DNA from: a virus
Strand: one strand, 5' to 3'
IMG/VR virus record: IMGVR_UViG_3300035670_000344
Coordinates: 1 to 47,868 of that record
Length of the DNA: 47,868 bases
The position numbers were made by a program, and so were the translations under genes. Shown piece by piece: positions 16,557 through 24,037 of the stretch; position 1 is the stretch's first letter, and the number at the start of each line of letters is the position of its first letter. Below the pieces are notes generated by a model, which was given only the letters and a program-made list of their open reading frames with translations, did no database searches and was not told the origin of the DNA.

Positions 16557-17357
16557 TTACTTAATAAATACTTTATCCCAATAGGTTACCAAACCCTGGT
16601 CAGTCATTTCTGACACTACCAGTTCCTGGTTGCGTAGGTGATTGGGTCTTGCACCACATGCAATTTCATCTGTCGTTTTAAAGCTCAGGATGTTCTGATT
16701 ACCCTTACGGTACAGGTAGCCAATAGCATCTGAGTTAGAAGTAGTGATGCGCTTGATCTTGCCTGTAAGGTCAAGGTCCATGGCATTTACTTCTGTTCCG
16801 TTTTTGTCGATCATAGTGTCCTTTACGTGTCCTACAAGGATAACTGTAGGGGCAAGGGTTTTGATATAGTCAATGACTTTACCAAAGGCTTCTCTCAAGT
16901 AAGGATAGCCGGCACCGTTAGGCAGGTTAAGCAATGAGGTATACTCTGCTTTGCCTTTAGTGAACCAGTTCTTACCCATAGAGGTCTTCGCATAGATCTG
17001 CTCTGCATATGGCAGGCACATCTCTTCCAGTGCTGTGATAGTATCCACAGCAATAAACTTATAAGGCTTTCCAGCTTTGATAATCTCTGTACCTACAGCT
17101 TTTAACTCAGCCACAGAGTTTACTTTTAGCTTCATAGCAGCAACATAGTCCGTACCATGCTCAATGTCCAGGATCAAACAGTCTGGTAAACCAGCTAATA
17201 ACTCAGTCTTGCCTACTTTAGGCTTAGAAAAGATGATGAGGTTCTTAGGGTTTTGTGTCACTGCCGGCACTGGTTTAGTTGGTAGTACAATCTTGCTGAT
17301 AGCTGGAGCCGGTGCTGCAACAGTTGCAGTGTCTCCTTCTTCTTCTGACTCTTTCAT
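16557..17357 (-). CDS. Sak4-like RecA-fold ATPase
   Basis: 266 residues. After a disordered Ala/Pro-rich N-terminus comes NLIIFSKPKVGKTELL with Walker A at 44-51, LILDIEHGTDY, the Walker B strand KFIAVDTITALEE (about 100-112) and VILVGHVKD near 165. This is the AAA_24/Sak4 arrangement: a minimal RecA-like ATPase of phages that promotes single-strand annealing together with phage SSB. The adjacent SSB-like gene fits that partnership exactly. An alternative reading is a generic phage nucleotide-binding protein of the same fold. Confidence 0.8.
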   Translation of the reverse strand: MKESEEEGDTATVAAPAPAISKIVLPTKPVPAVTQNPKNLIIFSKPKVGKTELLAGLPDCLILDIEHGTDYVAAMKLKVNSVAELKAVGTEIIKAGKPYKFIAVDTITALEEMCLPYAEQIYAKTSMGKNWFTKGKAEYTSLLNLPNGAGYPYLREAFGKVIDYIKTLAPTVILVGHVKDTMIDKNGTEVNAMDLDLTGKIKRITTSNSDAIGYLYRKGNQNILSFKTTDEIACGARPNHLRNQELVVSEMTDQGLVTYWDKVFIK

Positions 17358-17359
17358 GT

Positions 17360-17953
17360 TTATTTTCTCCTTTTATTTATTTCTCTGATCTTCTCATTTA
17401 AGTAACCTTTGTTACTAATAGGCTCACATTGCATAATGGCCAGTACGTCCAGTATGGTGAGCTTCTGATAGTGCTCGTCTTCAGCAGGTACAAATGCATC
17501 CAACTGGTCTGTCTTCAGCAATTTGTCTTTCATGATGGCAGCAGAGGAAGTGTTAACCACATCAGCCTCTTCTACCGGATAGTAATACATCTTTCTGTCT
17601 GGCTCTTCGTAGCCATTGGTGCGGTTCTTGTCCGCTTGTTCCTCATACTCTTCTTCGTAGGCAGGATTAGGGCGGATCCAATACAGGGTACGCTTCTTAT
17701 CCTGTGGTACATTGCTTGAGTCTGTGATCTCAAACAAGAACCCGTTAGGCATCTTATTCAGCTGGTTACCAAATGCAGTAATGACTTTTCTGCCATTGTA
17801 CATAAAGGCAACTTTTCCATCAAGACATGCTTCTGGGATACCCAGATCATGCAAGGTTTGCTTGTGATACTCTCTAATAGCTTTTCGGTTTTCAGCTTTG
17901 TCCTGTGGCTTAGGTTGTTCCTGCACAGAGTAGCTTCCTGGTCTGTTATACAT
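17360..17953 (-). CDS. Hypothetical replication-operon protein
   Basis: 197 residues. It has a charged N-terminus, a strand pair KVAFMYNGRKVITAFGNQL and an acidic linker (YEEEYEEQADKN). The C-terminus (LTILDVLAIMQCEP, NEKIREINKRRK) is helical and basic. Unrecognised. It lies between the DnaB-type helicase and the Sak4-like ATPase with gaps of 9 and 2 bases, so it is co-expressed with both; a recombination or replication accessory role is inferred from context only. Confidence 0.6.
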   Translation of the reverse strand: MYNRPGSYSVQEQPKPQDKAENRKAIREYHKQTLHDLGIPEACLDGKVAFMYNGRKVITAFGNQLNKMPNGFLFEITDSSNVPQDKKRTLYWIRPNPAYEEEYEEQADKNRTNGYEEPDRKMYYYPVEEADVVNTSSAAIMKDKLLKTDQLDAFVPAEDEHYQKLTILDVLAIMQCEPISNKGYLNEKIREINKRRK

Positions 17954-17962
17954 GTGTAATAA

Positions 17963-18934
17963 TTAAGGATTTCTTGGTGTGAAAGTGGGCTTGTTACAGC
18001 TAGGTGGCGGACACTCCGTCATACGCATAGCCTTAAAGTCCCCATTGAAAAATAGCATCTTGTCTGGAGCTCCGTCCCTGGCTTTCAGTACATGAAGTAC
18101 TACATGCTCAGGGCCTACCATCCACTCCTGAGGACCATAGGGAATGATGTTCTTTTGGAACGGTCTGTCTATGGCCAACATGATATCAGAGTGATTGTAT
18201 AAAGCATCACCTCCATAGATATCTGAAGTAGTAGGGTAGTTACCGGCTCTTCCCGGTTTGCGTCTTTCCTGGTCTTCCACATCACGTTTCATTTGACTGA
18301 GTACAATGAACAGGACCGGAAGAGACTTCTTGAGTTCTGTCATCATACTACCCAGGTTGTGAAGCATAGCTGTCTCACTGCGTTCATCACCTACTTTTAC
18401 CAGGTAAGAGTGGTCAATGGTTACAATAACAGGCTTCTTCACGGTGTTAACAAAGTCAATGATCTGCGCACGAATCTCAGCCACAGTCATCTTCTGGTCT
18501 ATCTGGTAGATATCCCGGTGTTTGTTGGAATCAATGTACTCCTGCACCTTGTGAAGTACCTGAGTACTGACTTGGCTATGAACACTACCTAACTCTTTAA
18601 TACTTAAATTGGTAAGTGCAGCAAACTCCCTAAGGGCAGTCTTTTCCTCTGTCATCTCAAACTGAAAATCCAGTACAGCAAAGTCTTGTGTAGGGTTTAA
18701 TTGGTGCAGGCTGCGGGTGATCTGCAACATGATAGCAGTCTTACCGTCCCCGGATCTACCGCCAATGGTAGTAATGGTACCCCACTCCAGGCCACCCATG
18801 CCCACGTCATCTAGTTTTGCCCAAGGAGTTTTGAGTGATACCACTCGGCCCTCCTTGCGGTCCATCATATACTGGATACCTTTCCTGTGAAGCTGGTCCA
18901 GTCTTTTCCATTTTTGGGTAAATTTTACGTTCAT
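17963..18934 (-). CDS. Replicative DnaB-type helicase
   Basis: 323 residues, essentially the RecA-like C-terminal motor without the DnaB N-terminal domain. It opens with TPWAKLDDVGMGGLEWGTIT and Walker A GGRSGDGKT (58-66). Walker B is VIVTIDHSYLV (near 178), the switch-like VLFIVLSQMKRD follows near 212, then SDIYGGDALYNHSD and a late KARDG segment. It unwinds 5'-3' ahead of the polymerase and recruits primase. The start codon follows a roughly 70-base leader from a TTTGTAGAACTA element and marks the head of an operon running into Sak4, SSB and primase genes. Confidence 0.92.
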   Translation of the reverse strand: MNVKFTQKWKRLDQLHRKGIQYMMDRKEGRVVSLKTPWAKLDDVGMGGLEWGTITTIGGRSGDGKTAIMLQITRSLHQLNPTQDFAVLDFQFEMTEEKTALREFAALTNLSIKELGSVHSQVSTQVLHKVQEYIDSNKHRDIYQIDQKMTVAEIRAQIIDFVNTVKKPVIVTIDHSYLVKVGDERSETAMLHNLGSMMTELKKSLPVLFIVLSQMKRDVEDQERRKPGRAGNYPTTSDIYGGDALYNHSDIMLAIDRPFQKNIIPYGPQEWMVGPEHVVLHVLKARDGAPDKMLFFNGDFKAMRMTECPPPSCNKPTFTPRNP

Positions 18935-19004
18935 GTTGATTAGAATTCCTCTGACTTTGTAGAAGTGGGAGGGTAAAAATAGAGAACTTGTGTCGAACTT
19001 GCAA

Positions 19005-19025
19005 GTAGTTCTACAAATAAATTAT
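19005..19025 (-). promoter_or_regulatory. TTTGTAGAACT promoter-like element for the helicase operon
   Basis: On the minus strand TTTATTTGTAGAACTAC lies 70 bases upstream of the helicase ATG and overlaps the stop codon of the gene before it. The leader contains AAGTTCTCTATTTT (plus 18976-18989), identical over 14 bases to the leader at 5838-5851 and able to pair with AGAACT in the element. Confidence 0.55.
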
Positions 19026-19612
19026 ACAGCGGTTACATGGCTGTAATACAGGTGCTCATCACCCCTTTTGTAGTCAGGGTCAGACACCATTTCGCAGTAA
19101 CTTGCCAGCTCACTCTGGGCATTTTTCATGATGAAATAGCCACTGGTCATCATATACATCTTGTCGTGCTCATACTTACGCAGGTATTCCTTTGTAGCCT
19201 TGATAATGATCTCCCAGGTGTAGTCATGTTCCTTAAAGAATTCAAGGAACTTCTTCTTTGTATCCGGCATGCTGAGGCGTGCTGGTTTGCCACTAGGCAG
19301 GTTGCCTTTGGGCCATAGTTCCCGGTACATTTCTATGTACGGGATATGCTCATCTCCCAGTAATACTTTTTGGGCTTTCCGCTTTGCTTTACCAACAGTG
19401 TTGTTGATCTCTACCAGCACACCTTTAGCGGCATCTGTGAGCTGGTTGTCTTCGGTAATCCATCCCCGCTGTTTACATACATTAGCTTCTGCCTTTGCAT
19501 TGATTATTTCAGCCGGAACAATGTTTTCATGTATACAGTGGATCAAGTATAACTGGTTGGGACTCAGTCTGTACTTGATCAATGTGTTCCAGATGTCTGT
19601 ATTCATTGTCAA
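19022..19612 (-). CDS. Probable helicase loader or initiation accessory protein
   Basis: 196 residues. The N-terminus (WNTLIKYRLSPNQLYLIHCI, then a K-Q-RGWITEDNQLTDAAKGVLVEI segment) looks like a winged helix. The C-terminal half (FFKEHDYTWEIIIKATKEYLRKY and DKMYMMTSGYFIMK) resembles DnaD/loader-type helical domains. It overlaps the DnaA-like gene by 86 bases in another frame and sits directly upstream of the DnaB-type helicase, the usual position for a loader. The function is inferred from context; the family is not firmly identified. Confidence 0.55.
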   Translation of the reverse strand: MTMNTDIWNTLIKYRLSPNQLYLIHCIHENIVPAEIINAKAEANVCKQRGWITEDNQLTDAAKGVLVEINNTVGKAKRKAQKVLLGDEHIPYIEMYRELWPKGNLPSGKPARLSMPDTKKKFLEFFKEHDYTWEIIIKATKEYLRKYEHDKMYMMTSGYFIMKNAQSELASYCEMVSDPDYKRGDEHLYYSHVTAV

Positions 19613-20072
19613 TAATTGTTTTGATAGAAATAAGGATATTGAAATAGTGTTGTCTTACTCGGCAATCTGTTTCCATTAGGTTCTCCAGGGTTTGTAGCCC
19701 GTGGATAATGGTGCTGTGGTCACGGCCAACACTACGGCCAATTGCACATAAAGAGTAGCCCATCAGGTAGGCAATTTTGTAATAGATGTAGCGGAGCTCC
19801 ACTACTTCCCGGATCCTGATTTTGGTCCGGATACTTTGGATCCACTGGTGCTTGTTCATATAGGACAATGCATCCGGAAGGAACTGTCTATCAATGATAT
19901 CCAGCAATTCATCTAATGAGGTCTTTCGTATACTGGTAGGAGTAGACTCCACATCCTGTATACTGTGGGTGATAACTTCAGGGTAGAAGCCTATTTTGTC
20001 AAAGAACTTCTCTTTGAACTCCCTGATTAATTTTTTCTGCAGGTTTAAAGAGTAACTGGTAACATCTTCCAT
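19527..20072 (-). CDS. Stand-alone DnaA domain IV protein (origin-binding)
   Basis: 181 residues. Residues about 86-135 match DnaA domain IV: IREVVELRYIYYKIAYLMGY, then IGRSVGRDHSTIIHGL, which contains the DnaA signature GRDHST-x2-H. The AAA+ domain III of bacterial DnaA is absent; the N-terminal 80 residues are unrelated. Domain IV binds DnaA boxes, so this is probably the phage's origin recognition protein, or a competitor for host DnaA boxes. It heads the minus-strand replication block, next to a 129-base divergent region that is a reasonable origin candidate. Confidence 0.85.
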   Translation of the reverse strand: MEDVTSYSLNLQKKLIREFKEKFFDKIGFYPEVITHSIQDVESTPTSIRKTSLDELLDIIDRQFLPDALSYMNKHQWIQSIRTKIRIREVVELRYIYYKIAYLMGYSLCAIGRSVGRDHSTIIHGLQTLENLMETDCRVRQHYFNILISIKTIIDNEYRHLEHIDQVQTESQPVILDPLYT

Positions 20073-20201
20073 AGTGTACTTTTTAATATAGTAAATAAGG
20101 TCTTTTGCTTTTTTTTCTGTATATTATATTGTAGAGGATTCTTACTACATTCTATACCTTCTCTCGCATAACGTCTACAAACATACATAAGTTCTACAAA
20201 T
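20073..20201. promoter_or_regulatory. Divergent promoter region, possible origin
   Basis: This AT-rich 129-base gap separates replication genes (minus) from lysis/envelope genes (plus). It carries a plus-strand TATATTGTAGAGGATTC variant at 20122-20139 and two minus-strand copies of the recurrent element, TTTGTAGACGTTATG and TTTGTAGAACTTATG, at 20171-20185 and 20190-20203. The minus copies would drive the DnaA-like gene with a leader of about 95 bases. No TTATCCACA-type DnaA box is visible, so origin function is speculative; promoter function is better supported. Confidence 0.5.
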
Positions 20202-21032
20202 ATGGCAACTAGTTTAAACTATTATGCTCAAGCAGATGCATTAGGCTTCCCTATTCCGGGGGTTATGATGTCTGCTGCAGAAGTTCCTGCACAAGCAAAT
20301 ACTATTGAGATCACCAAAGAGATGACGCTTCCGCAGCATCCAGGTGGTTTGAAGTATTATGTACGCCTTGATAAAAATGGCAACATCATTCCAAACAGTT
20401 TGTTTGTGAACTATAATACTTTGACAGACAGTGATGTACTAAGTCTTCAACAGACTCCACAAGCTCCAGAGGCTCCTGCTCCTACAGGTATTGCTGTAAA
20501 AGTCAGCCGTAACCAGATGGGAGATACTGCAGCATGCGACTTGACTGAGACAAACCTGACAATCGAGATTACTTCAGGTACTTCAATGTCTGATGCTTTG
20601 ACTATCACAGGTGATTTTGCAAGCTTGGGTGCTTATTTCACTCCAGCTGATCCAAATGATGGGATGGCTCAACCTCCTAGTTTCCGAGTTGCTTACGTAG
20701 TCAATGGTGTATCAAAGAGCCGTCAGTTTAAATTGACAGCTGTTGGTGTAGCAAGCGGTGCAGATCCAATGTTTGGAACTACACAAGAGACTAATTGTGA
20801 GTCTTACTGGATAGCTGATAGATATAACATTCAACTAGGATGTGATTCAACTATAGAGCAAGATCTTATTGTTGTAGATGACTCTGGTATTCTCCCTGTA
20901 GTAGGTAGATTCTACCACCCAGTAGGAAATTCTGGAGATACTTATGTAATCAAGTCTAGAACAACGCCAGGCATGGCTTCAGCAACTATTGAGCAACCTG
21001 GTTTTGATACTTGTGCTGCTTCATTTGTTTAA
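20202..21032 (+). CDS. Hypothetical beta-rich protein, possibly virion surface
   Basis: 276 residues. No signal peptide. It has a hydrophilic N-terminus, a Pro/Ala linker (QTPQAPEAPAPTG, about 85-97) and then a beta-rich domain with repeated Thr/Ser strands (ETNLTIEITSGTSMSDALTI, about 117-136). The cysteine-containing C-terminal part includes NCESYWIADRYNIQLGCDS. The composition and linker resemble head-fibre or decoration proteins, but there is no family match I can name. It is the first gene of the plus-strand lysis/envelope operon. Confidence 0.6.
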   Translation: MATSLNYYAQADALGFPIPGVMMSAAEVPAQANTIEITKEMTLPQHPGGLKYYVRLDKNGNIIPNSLFVNYNTLTDSDVLSLQQTPQAPEAPAPTGIAVKVSRNQMGDTAACDLTETNLTIEITSGTSMSDALTITGDFASLGAYFTPADPNDGMAQPPSFRVAYVVNGVSKSRQFKLTAVGVASGADPMFGTTQETNCESYWIADRYNIQLGCDSTIEQDLIVVDDSGILPVVGRFYHPVGNSGDTYVIKSRTTPGMASATIEQPGFDTCAASFV

Positions 21033-21044
21033 CTAGATAAGTAA

Positions 21045-21356
21045 ATGGCTACTAACAACTCTATCACTGCGGTAAAATCCTGGTTGTTTCCAAGTTTAGT
21101 GTCAATATTAGCTGCAGTGATTTGGCATGATGTCAATGAGATCAAGTCAGATGTTAAGGCACTGATGGCTCAGAGTAATATAGACAAGACCCGAATTGAT
21201 AACCTGGAGCGTGCAGTATTCAAGACTGCAACTTTTTCTCCTGCTTTAGATAACCCTTTCCCTCCTGGTAAAGACAGTAAACCTCTAAGAGGTGAAATGG
21301 TAGGAGTACTACCGGATAATAACCTAACCCCTAAAAGATATGAAACATATTATTGA
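21045..21356 (+). CDS. Small membrane-anchored coiled-coil protein of the lysis cassette
   Basis: 103 residues. An N-terminal hydrophobic helix (SWLFPSLVSILAAVIW, about 12-27) is followed by a heptad-patterned stretch (DVNEIKSDVKALMAQ...RIDNLERAVF) and a proline-rich tail. This layout is common among small phage proteins beside holins. It overlaps the next gene by 17 bases. It may be a holin accessory or inner-membrane spanin component, inferred from topology and position only. Confidence 0.6.
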   Translation: MATNNSITAVKSWLFPSLVSILAAVIWHDVNEIKSDVKALMAQSNIDKTRIDNLERAVFKTATFSPALDNPFPPGKDSKPLRGEMVGVLPDNNLTPKRYETYY

Positions 21357-21648
21357 TGAAGAAAAAACTTCATTTATAAGCATCTTCAAAGATGACAATG
21401 ATTGGAACGAGAAGTCCATCATTGGTGCTATTGCATTTTTATTCATGATCATTGTAGTTGTAGTAGACTTAGTCACTGGCTACCTTGGCAGAGAGCTTGT
21501 CTTAAATGATTATGTCTTCAATGCACTAACAATTATTGTACTTGGCTGCTTTGGTATTTCTGGAGCTGAGAACATCATGGGCAAGAAGACTAAAAAAGAA
21601 GAAGACTTGTCTAAGTATACACCAGAACCAGAAGATAATGAAGGATAA
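21340..21648 (+). CDS. Probable holin (two membrane segments)
   Basis: 102 residues. Two hydrophobic segments, SIIGAIAFLFMIIVVVVDLV (about 26-45) and NALTIIVLGCFGISG (about 61-75), separated by a short charged loop, with an acidic C-terminal tail. Size, topology and place three genes before the endolysin fit a phage holin that times lysis by permeabilising the inner membrane. Sequence families of holins are too diverse for a firm match. Confidence 0.6.
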   Translation: MKHIIDEEKTSFISIFKDDNDWNEKSIIGAIAFLFMIIVVVVDLVTGYLGRELVLNDYVFNALTIIVLGCFGISGAENIMGKKTKKEEDLSKYTPEPEDNEG

Positions 21649-22264
21649 ACTATCGGGCCTCATCATTGTAGGCTTGGTAGGTATGCTGTTCTTTCAGAGA
21701 CAGTGCTCCTCACATTCTGATGACACCCCAAAATCTGACACCACTGTAGTTGTTGATACCTTCTGGCGTAAGCCCAAGGATCACTTGGTAGTAAGAGAAG
21801 TACCGGTACTAAAAGAAATTGAAGTACCTGTTGCCTCTAAACCAGAGTACATTGCAGACACGAACTATCCTACACTTAAAGCACAATATGATGCTTTAGT
21901 TAAGTTGTTTATCCTGAAAAGGGTATACTCAGACAGTGTGAAGATAGATGACTTTGGTTACCTGTCTATCACAGACACAGTACAGGAAAATAAGCTTCTT
22001 AAGCGTAAGTACAGACATAATTACATGATTCCTGTAGTTACTAAGAATACAACTATTAACAATTATGCCAAGCCTAAGCGTCAGCTCTATGTAGGTGGAG
22101 GTATTAATATCAATAACAGTCTTGGAATTACTGGAGCCAAGGCTGGATTTATTTACAAAACTAAGAAAGACCAGCTGTATGGTATCTCTACACAGGTCAA
22201 CTCACTAGGACAGATCTCTTATGGTGTAGAGTCATACTGGAAAATAAACCTCAACAAAAAATAA
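21638..22264 (+). CDS. Envelope-anchored lysis protein, spanin-like
   Basis: 208 residues from the ATG at 21638, chosen because it overlaps the holin stop by 11 bases and begins a clear N-terminal anchor. The longer reading from 21536 lies within the holin frame. LSGLIIVGLVGMLFFQRQCSS (about 4-24) is a membrane helix ending in Cys, so signal anchor or lipobox-like. A long periplasmic region with valine/glutamate strands follows, then a C-terminal beta-rich GGGININNSLG segment. Similar proteins (DUF6808-like) accompany endolysins in Bacteroidota phages. The spanin role is inference. Confidence 0.6.
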   Translation: MKDKLSGLIIVGLVGMLFFQRQCSSHSDDTPKSDTTVVVDTFWRKPKDHLVVREVPVLKEIEVPVASKPEYIADTNYPTLKAQYDALVKLFILKRVYSDSVKIDDFGYLSITDTVQENKLLKRKYRHNYMIPVVTKNTTINNYAKPKRQLYVGGGININNSLGITGAKAGFIYKTKKDQLYGISTQVNSLGQISYGVESYWKINLNKK

Positions 22265-22266
22265 CC

Positions 22267-22455
22267 ATGTTCAAAAAGTACATCAGTTGGTTGTTTGGTG
22301 CTAAAGCAGTACCAGCAGCTCCCAAAGAAATTATTGAAGCAGTTGTTGCTCCCCTTGTAGAAATCCCAGATGCAGTAGCAGAAGCCATTGCAGAAGAAGC
22401 CGTTCCTGTTAAGAAGAAGCGTTACTACAAGAAGAAGAAGAAACCTACAGTTTAA
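22267..22455 (+). CDS. Small protein with lysine-rich tail
   Basis: 62 residues. A short hydrophobic N-terminus (MFKKYISWLFGAKAV), an Ala/Glu/Pro-rich middle (EAVVAPLVEIPDAVAEAIAE) and a strongly basic tail (KKKRYYKKKKKP). It starts 2 bases after the preceding stop and 15 bases before the endolysin. The amphipathic N-terminus plus basic tail could associate with membrane or nucleic acid. Unrecognised. Confidence 0.6.
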   Translation: MFKKYISWLFGAKAVPAAPKEIIEAVVAPLVEIPDAVAEAIAEEAVPVKKKRYYKKKKKPTV

Positions 22456-22470
22456 TCCCCCCATAACCCT

Positions 22471-23325
22471 ATGTTACTTAAGAGAGGCTCAGAAGGAGAA
22501 GATGTAAAGAAACTCCAGTCCCTGTTAGGTGTGGATGTTATTGGTAAGTTTGGACCTAAGACTGAAGAGGCTGTTAAATCATGGCAGTCAGCTCATGGCT
22601 TAACGGCAGATGGTATTGTAGGTCCTGGCACATGGGCTAAGATGTTTCCAACAGCTGGTGCTCCTGCACCTGCAATGGTAGCTCCTCCAGCTCCAGCCCC
22701 AGTATCTATTCCTTCTAACAGTGGTTTTAAATTAGAAAAGCTAAGAGGGCATATCCCTGATCATGTGATTGCACAGATCCCGGATACTGCAGCTCGTTTT
22801 GGTATTACTACACCTTTAAGACTAGCACACTTCCTGGCACAATGCGGTCATGAGTCTGGTGGTTTTAAAGCAGTAAGAGAGAACCTGAACTATTCAGCTA
22901 AAGGACTGATGGGAATCTTCAAGAAGTATTTCCCTACAGGACAGCTTGCAGTCAACTATGAGCGTAAGCCAGAGAAGATTGCTAACCGTGTTTATGCTAA
23001 CCGCATGGGCAATGGTCCTGAGACATCCGGAGATGGCTACAAGTTCCGTGGAAGGGGTTTTATACAGTGTACTGGTAAAAGCAATTATGCTGCATTTGAC
23101 AAGACAGTTCCTGAAGATATACTAGCGGATCCAGAATTAGTTGCTACTAAATATGCTCTTGCAAGTGCTGCTTGGTTTTTTAACAGCAACAATCTATGGA
23201 AGATTTGTGATCAAGGTGCAACACCAGCTGTTGTTTGTGCCGTTACAAAAAGAGTAAATGGCGGGCAGATAGGGATTACGGATCGCCAGAAGCATTTCAA
23301 CGAATACTATAAACTACTTGTATAA
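22471..23325 (+). CDS. Endolysin: PG-binding domain plus GH19 glycoside hydrolase
   Basis: 284 residues. Residues 1-60 are a PG_binding_1 domain (LKRGSEGEDVKKLQSLLG, GPKTEEAVKSWQ, ADGIVGPGTWAKM). An Ala/Pro linker (61-80) leads to a GH19 lysozyme/chitinase-type domain: LAHFLAQCGHESGGFKAVRE with probable catalytic Glu128, and YKFRGRGFIQCTGKSNYAAF near 190-209. It hydrolyses peptidoglycan glycan strands. No signal peptide is present, so export through the holin is expected. Position after holin-like and spanin-like genes completes a lysis cassette. Confidence 0.93.
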   Translation: MLLKRGSEGEDVKKLQSLLGVDVIGKFGPKTEEAVKSWQSAHGLTADGIVGPGTWAKMFPTAGAPAPAMVAPPAPAPVSIPSNSGFKLEKLRGHIPDHVIAQIPDTAARFGITTPLRLAHFLAQCGHESGGFKAVRENLNYSAKGLMGIFKKYFPTGQLAVNYERKPEKIANRVYANRMGNGPETSGDGYKFRGRGFIQCTGKSNYAAFDKTVPEDILADPELVATKYALASAAWFFNSNNLWKICDQGATPAVVCAVTKRVNGGQIGITDRQKHFNEYYKLLV

Positions 23326-23327
23326 TT

Positions 23328-23456
23328 ATGGCAGCTAAGAAAGCTACTGGTGAGTCACGCAAAGTTGTGTTTGGCACACGTAGAAAAGGGAAACACTCCA
23401 AGTCAGTTGGGCCTAAGGCTCAGAAAAGAAAACGTTACAAAGGCCAGGGTAGATAA
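23328..23456 (+). CDS. 42-residue Lys/Arg-rich conserved phage protein
   Basis: Starts MAAKKATGESRKVVFGTRRK and ends with KRYKGQGR, so almost every third residue is Lys or Arg. Miniproteins with this VVFG-RRKGK ... KYRGQGR pattern recur in Bacteroidota phages as I remember them; the function is unknown, with nucleic-acid or phosphate binding plausible. ATG at 23328, two bases after the endolysin stop. The coding end overlaps the terminator hairpin. Confidence 0.7.
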   Translation: MAAKKATGESRKVVFGTRRKGKHSKSVGPKAQKRKRYKGQGR

Positions 23457-23470
23457 CCTGGCTTTTTCTT
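23443..23470 (+). terminator. Intrinsic terminator ending the lysis cassette
   Basis: GCCAGG (23443-23448) pairs with CCTGGC (23457-23462) across an 8-nt loop and runs directly into TTTTTCTT. It separates the lysis genes from the downstream envelope/secretion module. Confidence 0.8.
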
Positions 23471-23488
23471 GCAACCAACATTTTAGAT

Positions 23489-24037
23489 ATGAAAATATTA
23501 TTTACCCTTACCCTATGGTGCGTATCCTTAATAGTAGGAACAGGCATCACGCTGCAGAGCTACTGGACTTACATGGTTTTGGCACATCCTACAATAGCCA
23601 GGGACATGATACTAAGAGCAGATCCTAGTATATCTATTGGGTCTGTAACCAACAAAGTGGTGATGGGCCAGATGACTGGTAACCGTAACCTGGAGTTTGG
23701 TGTAAAGAATATCTTAGAAGAGCTAGTGTCAGAGGAATATACTCTGAACCCTTATGCTACTACCAAGATTGAAGTAGAGATCCTTTACCTGGATGTCCTG
23801 AAGACACAGAGCAACCTGTCTGTATTCCACAAAAATACGGAAGCTGTGGTTGTCCGGATGAAGGGAAAGCTTATTAAAGATGGTAAGGTAGTCAAGACAG
23901 TTATAGCAGAAGAATCTGCAGAAGAAGTGTCTATGGCTGCTGTACTTATAGATCAGGGAGGAAAGTTTAATAATACCAATTTATCAACTGCTATTAAGAA
24001 ATCCTGTAACACCTTAGTTAACAAGCTCCTGAAATGA
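23489..24037 (+). CDS. Envelope protein resembling LptE/CsgG-type periplasmic factors
   Basis: 182 residues. The N-terminal hydrophobic segment (MKILFTLTLWCVSLIVGTGI) is a signal anchor. The mature part has alternating strands and helices: TTKIEVEILYLDVLK (about 92-106), VRMKGKLIKDGKVVKTVIAE and a C-terminal helix STAIKKSCNTLVNKLLK. This pattern resembles the alpha/beta fold shared by CsgG N-domains, YajG and LptE-type auxiliary proteins. It overlaps the cohesin-like gene by 4 bases. The family call is tentative; a role in the envelope is well supported. Confidence 0.55.
   Translation: MKILFTLTLWCVSLIVGTGITLQSYWTYMVLAHPTIARDMILRADPSISIGSVTNKVVMGQMTGNRNLEFGVKNILEELVSEEYTLNPYATTKIEVEILYLDVLKTQSNLSVFHKNTEAVVVRMKGKLIKDGKVVKTVIAEESAEEVSMAAVLIDQGGKFNNTNLSTAIKKSCNTLVNKLLK

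Noticed and set aside
21536-21637. Longer start for the spanin-like protein
   Set aside because: The extra 34 residues lie within the holin coding frame and precede the natural membrane anchor at the 21638 start.
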